From assembly GCA_963402885.1 (NCBI GenBank), contig OY727094.1, forward strand, positions 21,640,501 through 21,704,500: 64,000 nucleotides of DNA. Direction: 5' to 3'. The position numbers and the translations under genes were made by a program. The DNA is from Antedon bifida. Its lineage: Eukaryota > Echinodermata > Crinoidea > Comatulida > Antedonidae. This document shows, piece by piece, positions 40,317 through 51,001 of this stretch (positions are counted from its first letter, which is position 1; each line of letters opens with the position of its first letter). The notes beneath the pieces were generated by a model. The model was not told where the DNA came from and ran no database searches. It was given only the letters and a program-made list of their open reading frames with translations.

Positions 40317-40975
40317 ATGGATTCAACAGGTTATGGGCCCAGGTCCGATAGATGGAGAAGGCTAATGTTTGATGGTAACAGAGAAAACTTCGAAATATAG
40401 GAAACAAAATTCCTTGCCTACCTTAGTGGGCAAAAGTTACGAGACGTGATACTAGACAATGAACAGAACGCTGGTAAAAATGCTACGCCGAATTGGTAGA
40501 CGTTGTAGACGCGCTAATCATGAGAGACGACGGCAAGAAAGCTCTGAGTATTCTCAGACAGCATTATGTTGGGGTGAGTAAACCTAGAATTATAACGCTT
40601 TACACCGAATTAACCTCGTTGATTCAAGAAGAAAATGAAACAGTGACTGATTACATCATTAGATCGGAAAAAATAATGAATGCATTACGAAATGCCAGTG
40701 AGACCATAAGTGACGGATTGATGATAGCAATGGTGCTAAAAGGCTTGCCAGATCCTTTTAAACCATTTTCAATAAACATTTTGCAGAGTAATGAAGAGTT
40801 AACAATTTAAAGCCAAGTTAAGGAGTTTTGAAGAAACTGAAAAATTAAACAGAAAAAGCAAACATTCTGATGATAACATTATGAAAATTAGGGATGTACC
40901 ATATCAAAGTTGCTACTCGTGTGGACGAAAGGGGCACTTTGCTAAGAACTGCAGACAAAATCGCCCCCCGTAAAT
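40317..40975 (+). pseudogene. Ty1/copia gag remnant with zinc knuckle
   Basis: The frame starts MDSTGYGPRSDRWRRLMFDG at 40317, then a stop after NFEI. It continues ETKFLAYLSGQKLRDVILDN and, in another frame (40493-40810), VDVVDALIMRDDGKKALSIL, RQHYVGVSKPRIITLYTELT and VLKGLPDPFKPF, the retrotransposon gag helical domain. A frame change leads to CYSCGRKGHFAKNC (about 40915-40956), a CX2CX4HX4C zinc knuckle that packages RNA, followed by a stop. Three or more breaks. The sequence before 40317 (from 40277) is repeated at 43358-43411. Confidence 0.85.
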
Positions 40976-41029
40976 GACTCCCTCCACCACAAATGCACCC
41001 GTAGCCAAAGTTGTAAAACATTAATAACA

Positions 41030-41345
41030 CCAAATTGGAAAAATGCTCAAGGTAAAAGAACCTTCAAATACAGAGCAACAAAAGAATGGAATCTTTTACC
41101 AACTGAAACTAGAACAAAAGTAACTGGGAAAAATATTTATAAACTCAAAAATATAGCAACTCTAATGTCATCTAAAGTGATCCTATATTTTTTATTTGTT
41201 TTCAACTGTTCTGTATATATCTTTTAAATTAGGCCTACTATGTATTTATATATGTTATACTTTTTATTTACTTTTAAACTTATAACTGAACCATTTTGGA
41301 AAGCAGCGAGATGACCAAAGATGGTACAACGTTTAGAATAGAGGA
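41030..41345 (+). mobile_element. 3' end of a CR1/Jockey-like LINE inserted in the copia element
   Basis: Translation gives PNWKNAQGKRTFKYRATKEW then NLLPTETR, the same C-terminal motif as 39795-39890. It is followed by a non-coding tail with AACTTATAACTGAACCATTT, which parallels 40077-40090. It lies between copia gag and the pre-integrase region. The string AAAGTAACTGGGAAAAATAT also occurs at 22316-22335. Confidence 0.7.
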
Positions 41346-41460
41346 ACATGGATGACTGTATTATTTGATCACTATAGATAACAACATTGACAAAGTTAAC
41401 TTATCACGTGACATTAAACAATGGCACGAAATGTTAGGCCACTGTAATTTTGAAGATTTA
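41346..41460 (+). pseudogene. Ty1/copia GAG-pre-integrase fragment (first half of the zinc finger)
   Basis: The frame ends NLSRDIKQWHEMLGHCNFED, with the two histidines (W-H-E-x-L-G-H) of the HHCC zinc-binding domain that precedes copia integrase. The rest of the domain is displaced by a ~420-bp insertion; its CC half is at 41935-41955. Confidence 0.8.
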
Positions 41461-41879
41461 TTTTTATTTATTTACAGGCACAAAAAATACATACAAGACA
41501 GCGGTGCAGCACCCTGAGGATTGCCATGAGTGCAAAGCACTATCAAGATGGCTCTCCATATACTGCACTTGAACACATAGAAGTAAACAATAAAAATACA
41601 AAGATGTAAAAATTGAAAAATTGCGAAGCATCAAATTGAGCAATCATTAAAATTGAATATAAAAATATATATATATAAATATTATTTACAGATAAAAATG
41701 ATTGTTTAAAGAGAAAAAAAAATTAAAAAATTTAAAGTTGCCTGACATAAGACCGGGAGAGCTGTCACAAATGTGTTGAAACTAAATAAAGAATGTTCTC
41801 TAATATAATTAGGAATCTCTTACCATACACGGGGAAAACTAGTGTACAATGAATATTTAAAAGAATTAGTTTCTTTCAG
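41461..41879 (-). mobile_element. Retroelement 3' fragment inserted in the copia zinc finger
   Basis: The left edge TTTTTATTTATTTACAGGCAC is the reverse complement of an A-rich tail (AATAAATAAAAA). GAAGAT occurs at the left edge (41452-41457) and again at the right (41879-41884), a likely target duplication. After removal, the copia frame reads on from FED. No coding sequence inside; small (AT)n and A-rich runs. Confidence 0.65.
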
Positions 41880-41894
41880 AAGATATTGTGACAC

Positions 41895-42448
41895 TTGAAA
41901 AGGTTGATGATTGAAGGTAAAACAGATAAAAATAACTTAATTTGTAACACCTGCATAGAGGGAAAGTTTGTAAATAATAGAAACAGGGGGCCAGATGCTA
42001 GAGCCAAACATAACCTAGAATTGGTTTACACTGACCCAGCAGGACCCATTATTGTAACTGTTAAAGATAACTTTAAGTATGCCATTATTTTTGTTGACGA
42101 TTTTTCAGGAGTAAAAGTGACGCTCTTAAAGCAACAAAGAAATGCCTTGCTGATTCTGCACCATATGGTAATGTCAATTGTATAAGGTCTGACAATGGTG
42201 GTGAATTCATGAGTAATGATTTTAAGAATTTACTAAGAGATAGGGGCATTAGACATGACACATCCTCGCCATACTCTCCTCACCAAAATGCCACAGCAGA
42301 GAGACATTGGCGAACTTTATTTGAGATGGGTAGGTGTCTGCTAATAGAATCAGGGCTCCCCAAAACCATGTGGGCATACACAGCATATATAAGAAACAGA
42401 TGCTTTAATAACCGAATACAGCAAACACCATACCAAACGCTCACATGA
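41895..42448 (+). pseudogene. Ty1/copia integrase
   Basis: The frame KRLMIEGKTDKNNLICNTCI and EGK carries the CC half of the zinc finger (C-N-T-C). LELVYTDPAGPI holds the first catalytic Asp (about 42027-42060); IRSDNGGEFMSNDFK the second (about 42182-42230); NATAERHWRTLFEMGRCLL the Glu (about 42285-42340). This D,D,E core inserts the element's cDNA into host DNA. A frame break lies near 42120-42180 and a stop after PYQTLT. The catalytic residues are all retained, so this decayed by frameshifts and insertions. Confidence 0.88.
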
Positions 42449-42726
42449 CGGAAACAGCCCTTCATATCTCATTTACTACCCAGATAGCGATAAAGCAGAC
42501 TTGTAAAATTCATTAATAAAAATGTTAATCAACAAACTCAAACCACCAATGTCGACATAGAAATGCAACCTATTAACTCTCAAAGTGGGGTGCATAATAA
42601 AAACCTCTAACACTAAATCAGATACTACCACTAGAAAGAAAGAAATACAAGAAGAACAGATAAATAACCTAGAACATAGTCGAGTGTGCCCCGAAGAGAA
42701 AGAACACATCCTAAATATCTTGAAGA
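42449..42726 (+). pseudogene. Ty1/copia linker between integrase and RT
   Basis: Short low-complexity coding: TTNVDIEMQPINSQSG-like, then an R/E/K-rich run and THPKYLED-like coding just before 42726. R(T/R).P.(R/K)YL.DY is the usual last motif before copia RT. Stops interrupt it. Confidence 0.55.
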
Positions 42727-42981
42727 TATAATGTTTATTTTAATGGAAACATTATATCTCTGCCAATTTTATTTTTAGTCTATTCAGTAGTTATTTTTAA
42801 GCATAAATGAACATCAAAAACAGTAGTTAAGATTGTTTATTAGTATTTATATTTCAGTATAATGTATTGTATAAGATTTTTGTTTGTGAACTTTTTGTAT
42901 TTATACATGGCCTTGCAGAAAAACAACTGCTAATTGAGCCAAGTTTTCATGTTTATATAAAGCATTATTATTATTATTATA
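42727..42981 (+). mobile_element. (ATT)n-tailed retroelement 3' fragment in the copia element
   Basis: The 255-bp non-coding sequence ends AAAGC(ATT)5 at 42962-42980 and separates YLED from EYDTEKEND of the copia frame. The (ATT)n tail is of the same type as at 38970. It is the third insertion into this copia copy. Confidence 0.65.
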
Positions 42982-43345
42982 AGAATATGATACAGAAAAA
43001 GAAAATGATGATTCTGCTCTCATAACCTTAAACTATTGTTACAAAATTTGCAGAACCCCACAAAATTATTGCAAGGCCATAAATTCCTCCCATGCCATGG
43101 ACTGGCAGAAAGCTATGAATGAAGAAATCAACTCACTAAAAGAGAATGATACCTTTGAATTAGTTCCCTTTCAGATAGCAAAAGCTGTGTTGGGGTGAAG
43201 AAAATTCACAGGGTCACAAATCCTTCAAGGCTAAATATGTAGCAAAAGGCTATAACCAAACCAAAGGCATTGACTACCAAGAAACTTTTTCCCCAACTGC
43301 CAACATTATGTCACTGTGAGTCCTTATGCAAATCGCAGCACAAAA
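42982..43345 (+). pseudogene. Ty1/copia reverse transcriptase, N-terminal part
   Basis: The frame reads EYDTEKENDDSALITLNYCY, then SSHAMDWQKAMNEEINSLKE, NDTFELVPF. W..AM..E...L..N.T(F/W)ELV is the hallmark start of copia RT. After a small deletion a second frame gives FKAKYVAKGYNQTKGIDYQE then TFSPTANIMSL (about 43229-43320). It stops before the catalytic YVDD box, which is not in the window. Confidence 0.85.
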
Positions 43346-43357
43346 TGACCACAAAGC

Positions 43358-43411
43358 AGGTCATTTCCTAGCCTTATTTGCTTCCGAGTATCTAGAAATG
43401 GATTCAACAAA
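43358..43411 (+). repeat. Second copy of the copia leader/gag start
   Basis: CATTTCCTAGCCTTATTTGC, then TCCGAGTATCTAGAAATGGA and TTCAACA, matches 40277-40330 with one difference. The copia 5' leader has thus been joined to the truncated RT, either by a second overlapping insertion or by recombination. 43412-43970 shows no further feature that I can name. Confidence 0.8.
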
Positions 43412-43974
43412 CATGCATTTAATTTAATGCCGATTCTTGTGTAATGTGTGCAATGGCGCGCCAATCAGGCATTATATTGTTAGACCGTTATCTACAGGGG
43501 AACCTGTTTCTGTGCTGCCCCAGACTTTAGTTGAAGATGTGTGTATATTTGTTTAGGATTTGTATCTGCAGTTTAAAATTATGAAATTATTATAGACAAT
43601 TTAGTTAATTACCTTCTCTATCATCTCAGCTGCTGAATCAAACTGTTTATCAACTGCCTGAGCCTTCACGTCTTATCAGTGCTACCTTTTCTTGCCCTAA
43701 AAACATGAACCTGATTGTTATTGCGATAGTTCTAACAAAAAACATTGGTGTGGTTTTAATCCAAAGACATTGCATATTATTAATCCAGATATTCTATATT
43801 GAATTAATTTTTTTTTAACGTGCCTTGAGCACTCTTGCGTGGTATAGTTACAATTATTAGTTACAATTTGCGATAATTAATTGAAATGGGTCATTGAAAT
43901 TTAACATTATATAAATAAATGAACATCAGGTACATACAAATAATAAGATACTTTTATATATATAAACAAATCAG

Positions 43975-44290
43975 GCAAAGAACAGTAATTCTAAACCGCC
44001 TGGTAATATACTGAAATTTAATTGATTAATTTTAAACGATAAAGATGAGGAAATCTGTGAGAATGAGAAAAAGTCGCCCCAACCGAGACTCGAACTCGGA
44101 CTGCCTGCTTGATATGCAGATGTCCTAACCATTAGACCACTGGGACTTTCATGGTATTGTTCAAACTCGATTGGATAGCGACTCTTTAACATTCTCGGCG
44201 TGGTACGGCGGAACAGCACTAGTCCTCAGTTGTACGCACACGCACCAGAGATCAAATTGATACGCCCTCATCTTTCAGTATTTTTATTCA
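43975..44290 (-). mobile_element. tRNA-like SINE, third copy
   Basis: It is the reverse complement of the SINE at 2913-3225, with the tRNA-like core at 44075-44147 (minus) and the leader ending CTCATCTTTCAGTATTTTTATTC. It differs by a single-base insertion at the start of the T arm and a few substitutions. Both flanks are colinear with the first copies. Confidence 0.8.
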
Positions 44291-44920
44291 CGAGGTGGGA
44301 TCAGTGCAATAGGCCTATAACGTTTATTATATCATTAACGTTTCTTATCTTGATATACAATATATATATATAATTTATCTTAAACTTTACTGTAGTATCA
44401 TTTACCCCGACACATTATATTTATCATAAACTTTAGTATCATTTACTTAACTCCTCGTTTCTTCTTGTATATATTTATAATAAAATATAAATATCCCTCA
44501 AATATGTAATTTGTATTTTTATTTCAAATTCACTGTATAGTGATTATTAATTGCAACATTTGTAGTTTGTCTGTGTTGAGTTTGTCTGTGTTGTTTTCCT
44601 GTGTAAAAACAAAAAGCAAAGAAGTAATACACAATGAAATCGATATTACTGTATTATGCTGCTTTCGCGTCATTGTTGTCATTGGCACTATGGGCGTTCC
44701 ATAGATATTGTCGTATTATTGTCTGTGGCCGAAATTGGCCTAATCCGCAAAATCAATCGAAGTGCTAAACCACTTTTTTTTTGTCATAAAAAGATTTCTG
44801 AAAAAAACCACTGGTATATATATATCTATAATCTAATCTAATATAATACCTATCTACAGGTTGGTGGCAGCATATTTAGTAATTGGCAGTACTGGACGTA
44901 TGGGACCAAAGAGGTACTTA
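44291..44920. other. Possible LTR end with primer-binding-like site
   Basis: CTACAGGTTGGTGGCAGCAT at about 44856-44875 resembles an LTR terminus (..ACA) followed by a primer-binding site and leader. No matching TGT start or second LTR is established. The rest is A/T-rich. Confidence 0.25.
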
Positions 44921-45895
44921 TTCACAAAATAATGGAGAACAATAGCAATTAAGTAACATTAATTAACACGCCTCAATGGCTCGTGAGTTTTCCATGTAAT
45001 TTCACTCTTTCCTGGTTATGAATCATTCTTTTATTTTTATATACTACCATCCATTTTCATTATCTTTTATTAATTATCTTCGGTAACTAATATAATTAGT
45101 TGTTTGCAATATAAAGTAAATTATTGATTAGAATAAAAATGATCATGTATAAGTAGTTTAACAAAAGGAACATCATTAATCTTGCATTATGATTTGAATG
45201 CAGTTGAAAAATTTTCTCTTTTTCTCTTTGGCAACAAAAGCCTGAATATTTTATGTCTGCTTTATAACTAACAAGTCAACCAAGCATGTTATATTAACTG
45301 AACATCAATATTATTTGACACAAATGACAGCTTTATTAGCAGGATTTCATAATTAGTTAACCAGATGTAGAAAATAACACTTTATATAATAATAATAATG
45401 ATGCTATAATACTAATGATAATAATAATGATGGTGACGATGATAATAACGGTGACGATGATAATAACAATAACATGTTCACAATTTTTCACAAATTGATA
45501 TTTGCCCCGTTTATCAATCTTCCATATTTTGTATTATTTCTTTGTGGGCATTAGGAATAAATGGTTTTTGAAAGATTAGAAAAAAATGCATTTAAACTAT
45601 TTGCTTTATCTCTTGGAATAAAGAGAATTCCATATTCCCTTTTTTTATAGTTTTATCAGTATTTTTATTTTTTCCAGAAACAGTAAGAATTATTGTTTCG
45701 GATTTCGAATATTGACGTTGGGGGAGTATATATTTCTTGGTTGTTAAGGATATGATCTGCAAGAAATCTCGCTTATTATCTAATAGTAGATAATTTTCTT
45801 ATTCCTGACAGTTATACGTGGGAGTATTACGTACGTTATTATAACAATTAAGTAGTGTTAATGTTCTTGATTTTTGGATGTTAATCATTTTGGTT
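44921..45895 (+). repeat. ~980-bp tandem duplication, copy 1
   Basis: It runs from TTCACAAAATAATGGAGAAC to TTAATCATTTTGGTT and is repeated at 45907-46895 with small indels, including (GAT)n/(AAT)n changes near 45390-45470. The right end of both copies is the first ~200 bp of the BEL-like LTR (TGTTTCGG...), so the duplication spans the LTR boundary. Confidence 0.88.
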
Positions 45896-45906
45896 AGGCT
45901 ATTTGT

Positions 45907-46895
45907 TTCACAAAATAATGGAGAACAATAGCAATTAAGTGGATTAACACGCCTCAATGGCTCATGAGTTTTCCATGTAATTTCACTCTTTCCTGGTTAT
46001 GAATAATTCTGTTATTTTTATATACTACCATCCATTTTCATTATCTTTTATTAATTATCTTTGGTAACTAATATAATTAGTTGTTTGCAATATAAAGTAA
46101 ATTAAATTATTGATTAGAATAAAAATGATCATGAATAAGTTAGTTTAACAAAAGGAATATCATTAATCTTGCATTATGATTTGAATGCAGTTGAAAAATT
46201 AGTTTTTTTCTCTTTGGCAACAAAAGCCTGAATATTTTATGTCTGCTTTATAACTAACAAGTCAACCAAGCATGTTATATTAACTGAACATCAATATTAT
46301 TTGACACAAATGACAGCTTTATTAGCAGGATTTCATAATTAGTTAACCAGATGTAGACAATAACACTTTATTTAATCATCCGTGATATAATTCAAAGGAA
46401 TAACTATTAATAATAATGATGCTATAATACTAATCATAATAATAATGATGGTGATGATGATAATAACAATAACATGTTCACAATTTTTCACAAATTGATA
46501 TTTGCCCCGTTTATCAATCTTCCATATTTTGTATTATTTCTTTGTGGGCATTAGGAATAAATGGTTTTTGAGAGATTAGAAAAAAAGGCATTTAAACTAT
46601 TTGCTTTATCTCTTGGAATAAAGAGAATTCCATATTCCCTTTTTTATAGTTTTATCAGTACTTTTATTTTTTCCAGAAACAGTAAGAATCATTGTTTCGG
46701 TTTTTCGAAAACATTGATGTTGGGGGTGTAAATATATTTTGGTTGTTAAGGATGATCTGCAAGAAATCTCGCTTATTTTCTAATAGTAGATAATTTTCTT
46801 ATTCCTGACAGTTGTACGTGGGAGTACAACGTACGTTATTATAACAATTAAGTAGTGTTAATGTTCTTGACTGTTGGATGTTAATCATTTTGGTT
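45907..46895 (+). repeat. ~980-bp tandem duplication, copy 2
   Basis: It is close to copy 1 along its length. Only this copy continues into the rest of the LTR and gag (46896 on), so it is the original junction with the retroelement and copy 1 is truncated. Confidence 0.88.
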
Positions 46896-47040
46896 GTATT
46901 CTTGCGGTTGTTTGCACGCAGCTGTGCTGCCTTGTGCGTGTTTTGCTTGTTTTTGTTTGTGTGTTTCAGACTTCACCAAGAATAAAGTACGGTCAAAGTA
47001 ACTACCATGAGTTTGTGTATCATTGTCCGGATTAGTAAAG
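46695..47040 (+). mobile_element. Probable BEL/Pao 5' LTR
   Basis: It starts TGTTTCGGTTTTTCG, carries CTGCAAGAAATCTCGCTTAT, CTTATTCCTGACAGTTGTAC, a CAGCTGTGCTGCCTTG block and a polyadenylation-type AATAAA (46981). The same start recurs at 48599 after a purine-rich CACGAGGCGGGAG, as expected for a 3' LTR behind a polypurine tract. The right boundary is not certain (about 47030-47045). Confidence 0.6.
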
Positions 47041-47049
47041 TTTAATCCC

Positions 47050-48043
47050 TTAATATGGAGGAAAAAGAACTCGAGGTCAAACACTGTTCGTTTAAAGGTC
47101 ATCTAACGAGGTCAAGGGACCGTTTTACCTGTGTTCACGACCGAGACAAACCGGAACTGGTTGAAGTGACATTTTCAAAAATTTGAAAAATAACTGACTT
47201 ACTGGATGCTATGCTAAACACCAAGACTCCCAGCTCCTCGGTGGGATGGATCACCAAGAAACTTCCAGTCTTGGCGTGTAAGAATTGACCAATACTTTGA
47301 ATCTGCTGGTATTAAAAGGGACCAAGAAAAACTTAAGGTATTGCTTAATGGTGGGGCGCTACTTGAATCTATTCAAGATCTGATTGCTGCTCGGTTGAAG
47401 GTATATAATGGAATAAATAAATAAGAATAACAATTTCCGAGTTCAGCCATTGTTTGTGATGTTATTCTGACACTTTAGATGATGCAGCCAATGAAGTCAG
47501 CAACAGCGAAAGAAATGCGACCTGTTCTAAATGGACTCGCAGACTTATGCAAGACGTATGCGTGAATTTGGAAAATGATCGGTCTTATGGAGTGAAACGG
47601 AAGCAAGAGAACGCCGAGAGAAACCTCATATGTTTGGCAATCATAAATCGTCAACTCATCACATTACTGGACAAATTAGCGCAATTCAAGGCACTACAGG
47701 ATTAAAATATCAAATTGCACCGAAATCTAATTTCAGAGTTAATGAAACCAGTACAGATGTTTGTCCCTTCTGCACAGATCACTCACATCACTTGATTATA
47801 AAATGCCCGATCTTCAACTCAAAATCAAACGAGGATAGACGATTGATGATCATTGAAGCTAGGAGATGTTTCTTATGTTTTCGTACAAACCACAGTGCTT
47901 TTAGATGCCCAAAGAAACCCAAAAAACGCTGCTCTGTGTGTCAACTATTTCACCACCGATTGCTTGCCCACCCAATCGCATTTTGGAGATTAACAACACA
48001 GATGATTTCTTTTAAAGTCAAGTGTCACCTATACCTCAAATAA
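47050..48043 (+). pseudogene. BEL/Pao gag remnant with zinc-finger cluster
   Basis: Early pieces in shifting frames include WRVRIDQYFESAGIKRDQEK and LLNGGALLESIQDLIAARLK (about 47272-47400). The clear part (47630-48043) reads CPFCTDHSHHLIIKCPIFNS, RRLMIIEARRCFLCFRTNHS, FRCPKKPKKRCSVCQLFHHR and LLAHP: two cysteine-histidine knuckles of the C..C...H....C type and a C..C..(F/H)HH.LLH end. This cluster is typical of BEL/Pao gag proteins, before the aspartic protease. Protease and RT are absent: an internal deletion reaches the 3' LTR. Confidence 0.72.
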
Positions 48044-48598
48044 CTCAGGTAGGAGAAAACACAAATCTACAGCCAACTGTACATCACAAATCTCAAGTAG
48101 AAACCAATTTACGTCGGAACCCATTCATATATTTGCCAGCATCGCCAATCTGAACCACATGATTGACTCTCGGAAGGGGATTAGCCAAACCATGAACCTG
48201 ATTATGATACAGGGCTAAAACGAATGGTAGTGAAAGAGTACAGAACATGTGAGGCGAATCATGTTACAGCTGTCAGAAGTAGGTTTACATGTGAAGACCT
48301 GTTAGGTGTCTTGTCAAATTGTTTTATGAAAGGATTGATCATCAGGGATATCAAGTTGTTGCAAGCACATTTAAACGTGGAATTTACATACCTAAATTGT
48401 TCAAAGATATCACTGCTAAATGTTTTAGTGATTGTGGATGCAACTGTGTAGGCACTCTGCAGAAATTGAGAAATTGTATCACATCATGGGACAGATTTAA
48501 ATTAAAGATGGAATTCAGAAAGATCAATACAATGTTGTGGATATTTTCGAAATCCTTGTATGTACTGTAACTCATGTTGATTTGTCACGAGGCGGGAG
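48044..48598 (+). other. BEL/Pao interior, unassigned
   Basis: Two overlapping frames (48224-48451 and 48319-48570) show coding-like text such as VVKEYRTCEANHVTAVRSRF and RGIYIPKLFKDI, but I do not recognise a domain. The stretch ends with the polypurine-like CACGAGGCGGGAG. Probably remnants of pol. Confidence 0.3.
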
Positions 48599-48782
48599 TG
48601 TTTCGGATTTTGAACATTGACGTTGGAGGCGTAAATATGTTTTGGTTGTTAAGGATGATCTGCAAGAAATCTCGCTTATTATTTAATAGTGGATAATTTT
48701 CTTATTCCTGACAGTTATACGTGGGAGTACTAAGTACGTTATTATAACAATTAAGTAGTGTTAATGTTCTTGACTTTTGGAC
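48599..48782 (+). mobile_element. Truncated BEL/Pao 3' LTR
   Basis: TGTTTCGGATTTTGAACATT ... TTCTTGACTTTTGGAC matches 45693-45881 and 46695-46878. It stops at about 48782, where the AGGTCA-type repeat begins. Confidence 0.75.
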
Positions 48783-48787
48783 AATTG

Positions 48788-49085
48788 AAATGATATTGGT
48801 GTCAAATAGATCAGAGGGTTAATATTTATATTCGCTCTAATAGAACTTTTTTCAAAAAACGACCGGAAATGTAATTTCTGAATGTTTTGACCTTTGACCT
48901 CGGCTTACTGTATCTCAATAACTACTGGTTAAAATTTGTTTCAAATTGTTAAGAGCATACATATTTATATATATATATATACTCTAATTAAACATGTTCT
49001 TCCAAATTCACAGGAAATTCATTTACTGACCTTTGATCTTTAATGTTTGAATATGTCTGTATCTCCGTAACTTGGTGTCAAATTG
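48788..49085 (-). repeat. AGGTCA-type repeat array, reversed and partial
   Basis: TGACCTTTGACCT at 48888-48900 (perfect inverted DR1) and TGACCTTTGATCT at 49027-49039, a step of 139 bp. Between them are CTCTAATAGAACTT-like and CAAATTGTTCAGAA words, the reverse complement of the unit text at 21.3 and 51 kb. Confidence 0.75.
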
Positions 49086-49344
49086 TTCAGAATGTAAACA
49101 ATTATATTTGCTCTAATAGAAGATGTTATCATATTTCTACTGGAAATGCCAGTTATCACAGGTATGACCAGGATATACTGTTAAGTGTGCGTGTGTCATG
49201 CTTACATAATAATATACCTAAAATATAGATTTAATGGACCAGAACTACATTCAATATCCTATTTAGTTTACCTTTTACAATTTTCTTTAAACTTAAATTT
49301 TCATTTAATTTCAATATATAATTCCATCGCATGGTAGGCCTACA

Positions 49345-50225
49345 CCGTAAGAGCAACACTTAATATCAACATAAAATTAGATAAACTTAAAGTTGATTAA
49401 CATTAAAAAAAAAAAAAAAAGAAAATCAAGATCTTAAAGAAAGAAAGGAAGAATTAACCAATGCATTTTGATACTCATAAAACATATGACCTAATTGTCA
49501 ATTCATTGCTTGAAGTATGCTGAAAAAATGAAATGTTGAAAACAGTGAAGAAAAAGCGAAGGAAAGAGTGAAAAATAAAAACATATGCTTAAAATATTAG
49601 AAATCTGAAAAGGATCAAAGACAAATTAATTACAAAGCTGATTTCTTTTCAAGAACATACTGTAGTGGAATATAAAAGGAAAACAAACCAGTGAGTAATC
49701 AAAAAAATTACCATCTATTCTATACACTGATGATGAAGATGAGGCAATAACACATCCAGCTCATAACACTATACAACAAAATGTTTGAAACCAGAAGAAG
49801 AGAAGCAATGATATACTTTAATCCACAAAAACATGACAAAACTGACATCAACCATTACCGACCAAACGAACATTATCACATGTACACAAATAATTTACAA
49901 AAGTAATCAAAAACAAAATCAGAAACCGACTAGAAGTAAATAAACCAAGATATAAGGCTTCATACAGTAGGACCATCTTATACAGTTTGTCAATCAACTA
50001 AAATAAAAATAAAATGAATATCACCAAATCTTTGATTTAGAGATTATCAGAAAGAATTTGACTCAATAAAACAAGCATTACCATATTAGAGGGAATTATT
50101 ATACCTCAACAAATATTGATTACGATCGCTCAGAGAGAAGTTAAGGAAGATTAGTAAGACAAGGAGACACTTAAGATCTTCACTGCATTGGAAGAGGTGT
50201 TTAATCAAAGAGAGGAAATATCACT
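49345..50225 (+). pseudogene. RTE-like LINE, highly decayed
   Basis: Across frames: INIKLDKLKVD (about 49365-49398), IYFNPQKHDKTDINHYRPNE (about 49813-49870; normally FKKGDK.DI.NYRPIS), then a YEKAFDSI-type motif A as YQKEFDSIKQALPY (about 50044-50088), GRLVRQGDT (about 50136-50163) and IFTALEEVFNQ (about 50175-50208). G.(L/V)RQGDTLSP.(I/L)FTA.(L/M)EEVF is the RTE-clade motif B region. There are many stops and gaps, the catalytic YADD box is not seen. The endonuclease is missing. 50226-50570 shows nothing. Confidence 0.65.
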
Positions 50226-50572
50226 TATAAAGACAAAATAAACAGTTAATTTAACTACAACCACATTGACTTCCAGCCTATTTTTTGCTTTGAATTACAG
50301 TTTTTTGGGTATGCACTATCATTTTTTGGTGAAATAGTGAATAACTAGTATGTGACATTGAAATTGCATATTCAACAAAAATATTTGTAAAAATTACTTT
50401 GTCATGGGGACAATAATTATATCTTTAATAGCATGTGATATTATTAGCAAATATTTCAAATGTAGTTTTGAAACTTTCCCATTATAAACAATTGCCATTA
50501 TTATTTTCAAATGTAGCTAAAAACTTTCCAGTACAATTCCGGCCATTTTGATGTGTATAGATGCATGCAGTA

Positions 50573-50811
50573 GCGAGAGAGGGGAGGTGGTGTGGGTGGT
50601 TGGAGAGACACATATTTTTTACATGTATGTCTACACTATCAAACTAGTTTAACAAAAAAGGTGTGATGTGCCCAATATGGTAGTGATATGATGTCATCGT
50701 GTCCATATATGGGCACATCACATTTTTTTGTTAAACTAGTTTGATAGTGTAGACATACATGTAAAAAATATGTGTCTCTCCGTCCACCCACACCACCTCC
50801 CCTCTCTCGCT
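50573..50811. mobile_element. 239-bp near-perfect palindrome (foldback element)
   Basis: The left arm (50573-50673) opens AGCGAGAGAGGGGAGGTGG and the right arm (50711-50811) ends CCACCTCCCCTCTCTCGCT. The ~100-bp arms pair almost completely around a ~37-bp centre containing ATATGATGTCATCG. It would extrude as a long hairpin. No coding sequence. The flank ATAGATGCATGCAGTAG recurs at about 61758-61773. Confidence 0.9.
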
Positions 50812-51001
50812 CTCTTTTTATAGATTATTAGTTGCTAAATATATGCAAAATGATGGGTCATAGCTCAAATTGACATTTCCAGTTGAATTCTGACAAAATA
50901 TTTTGTTAGAACAAATATAAATGTGTATATTCTGAACAATTTGACACCAAACTGAACTTTTTAGGACAAATAGTTACCGAGATATCGACATATTCAAACA
51001 G

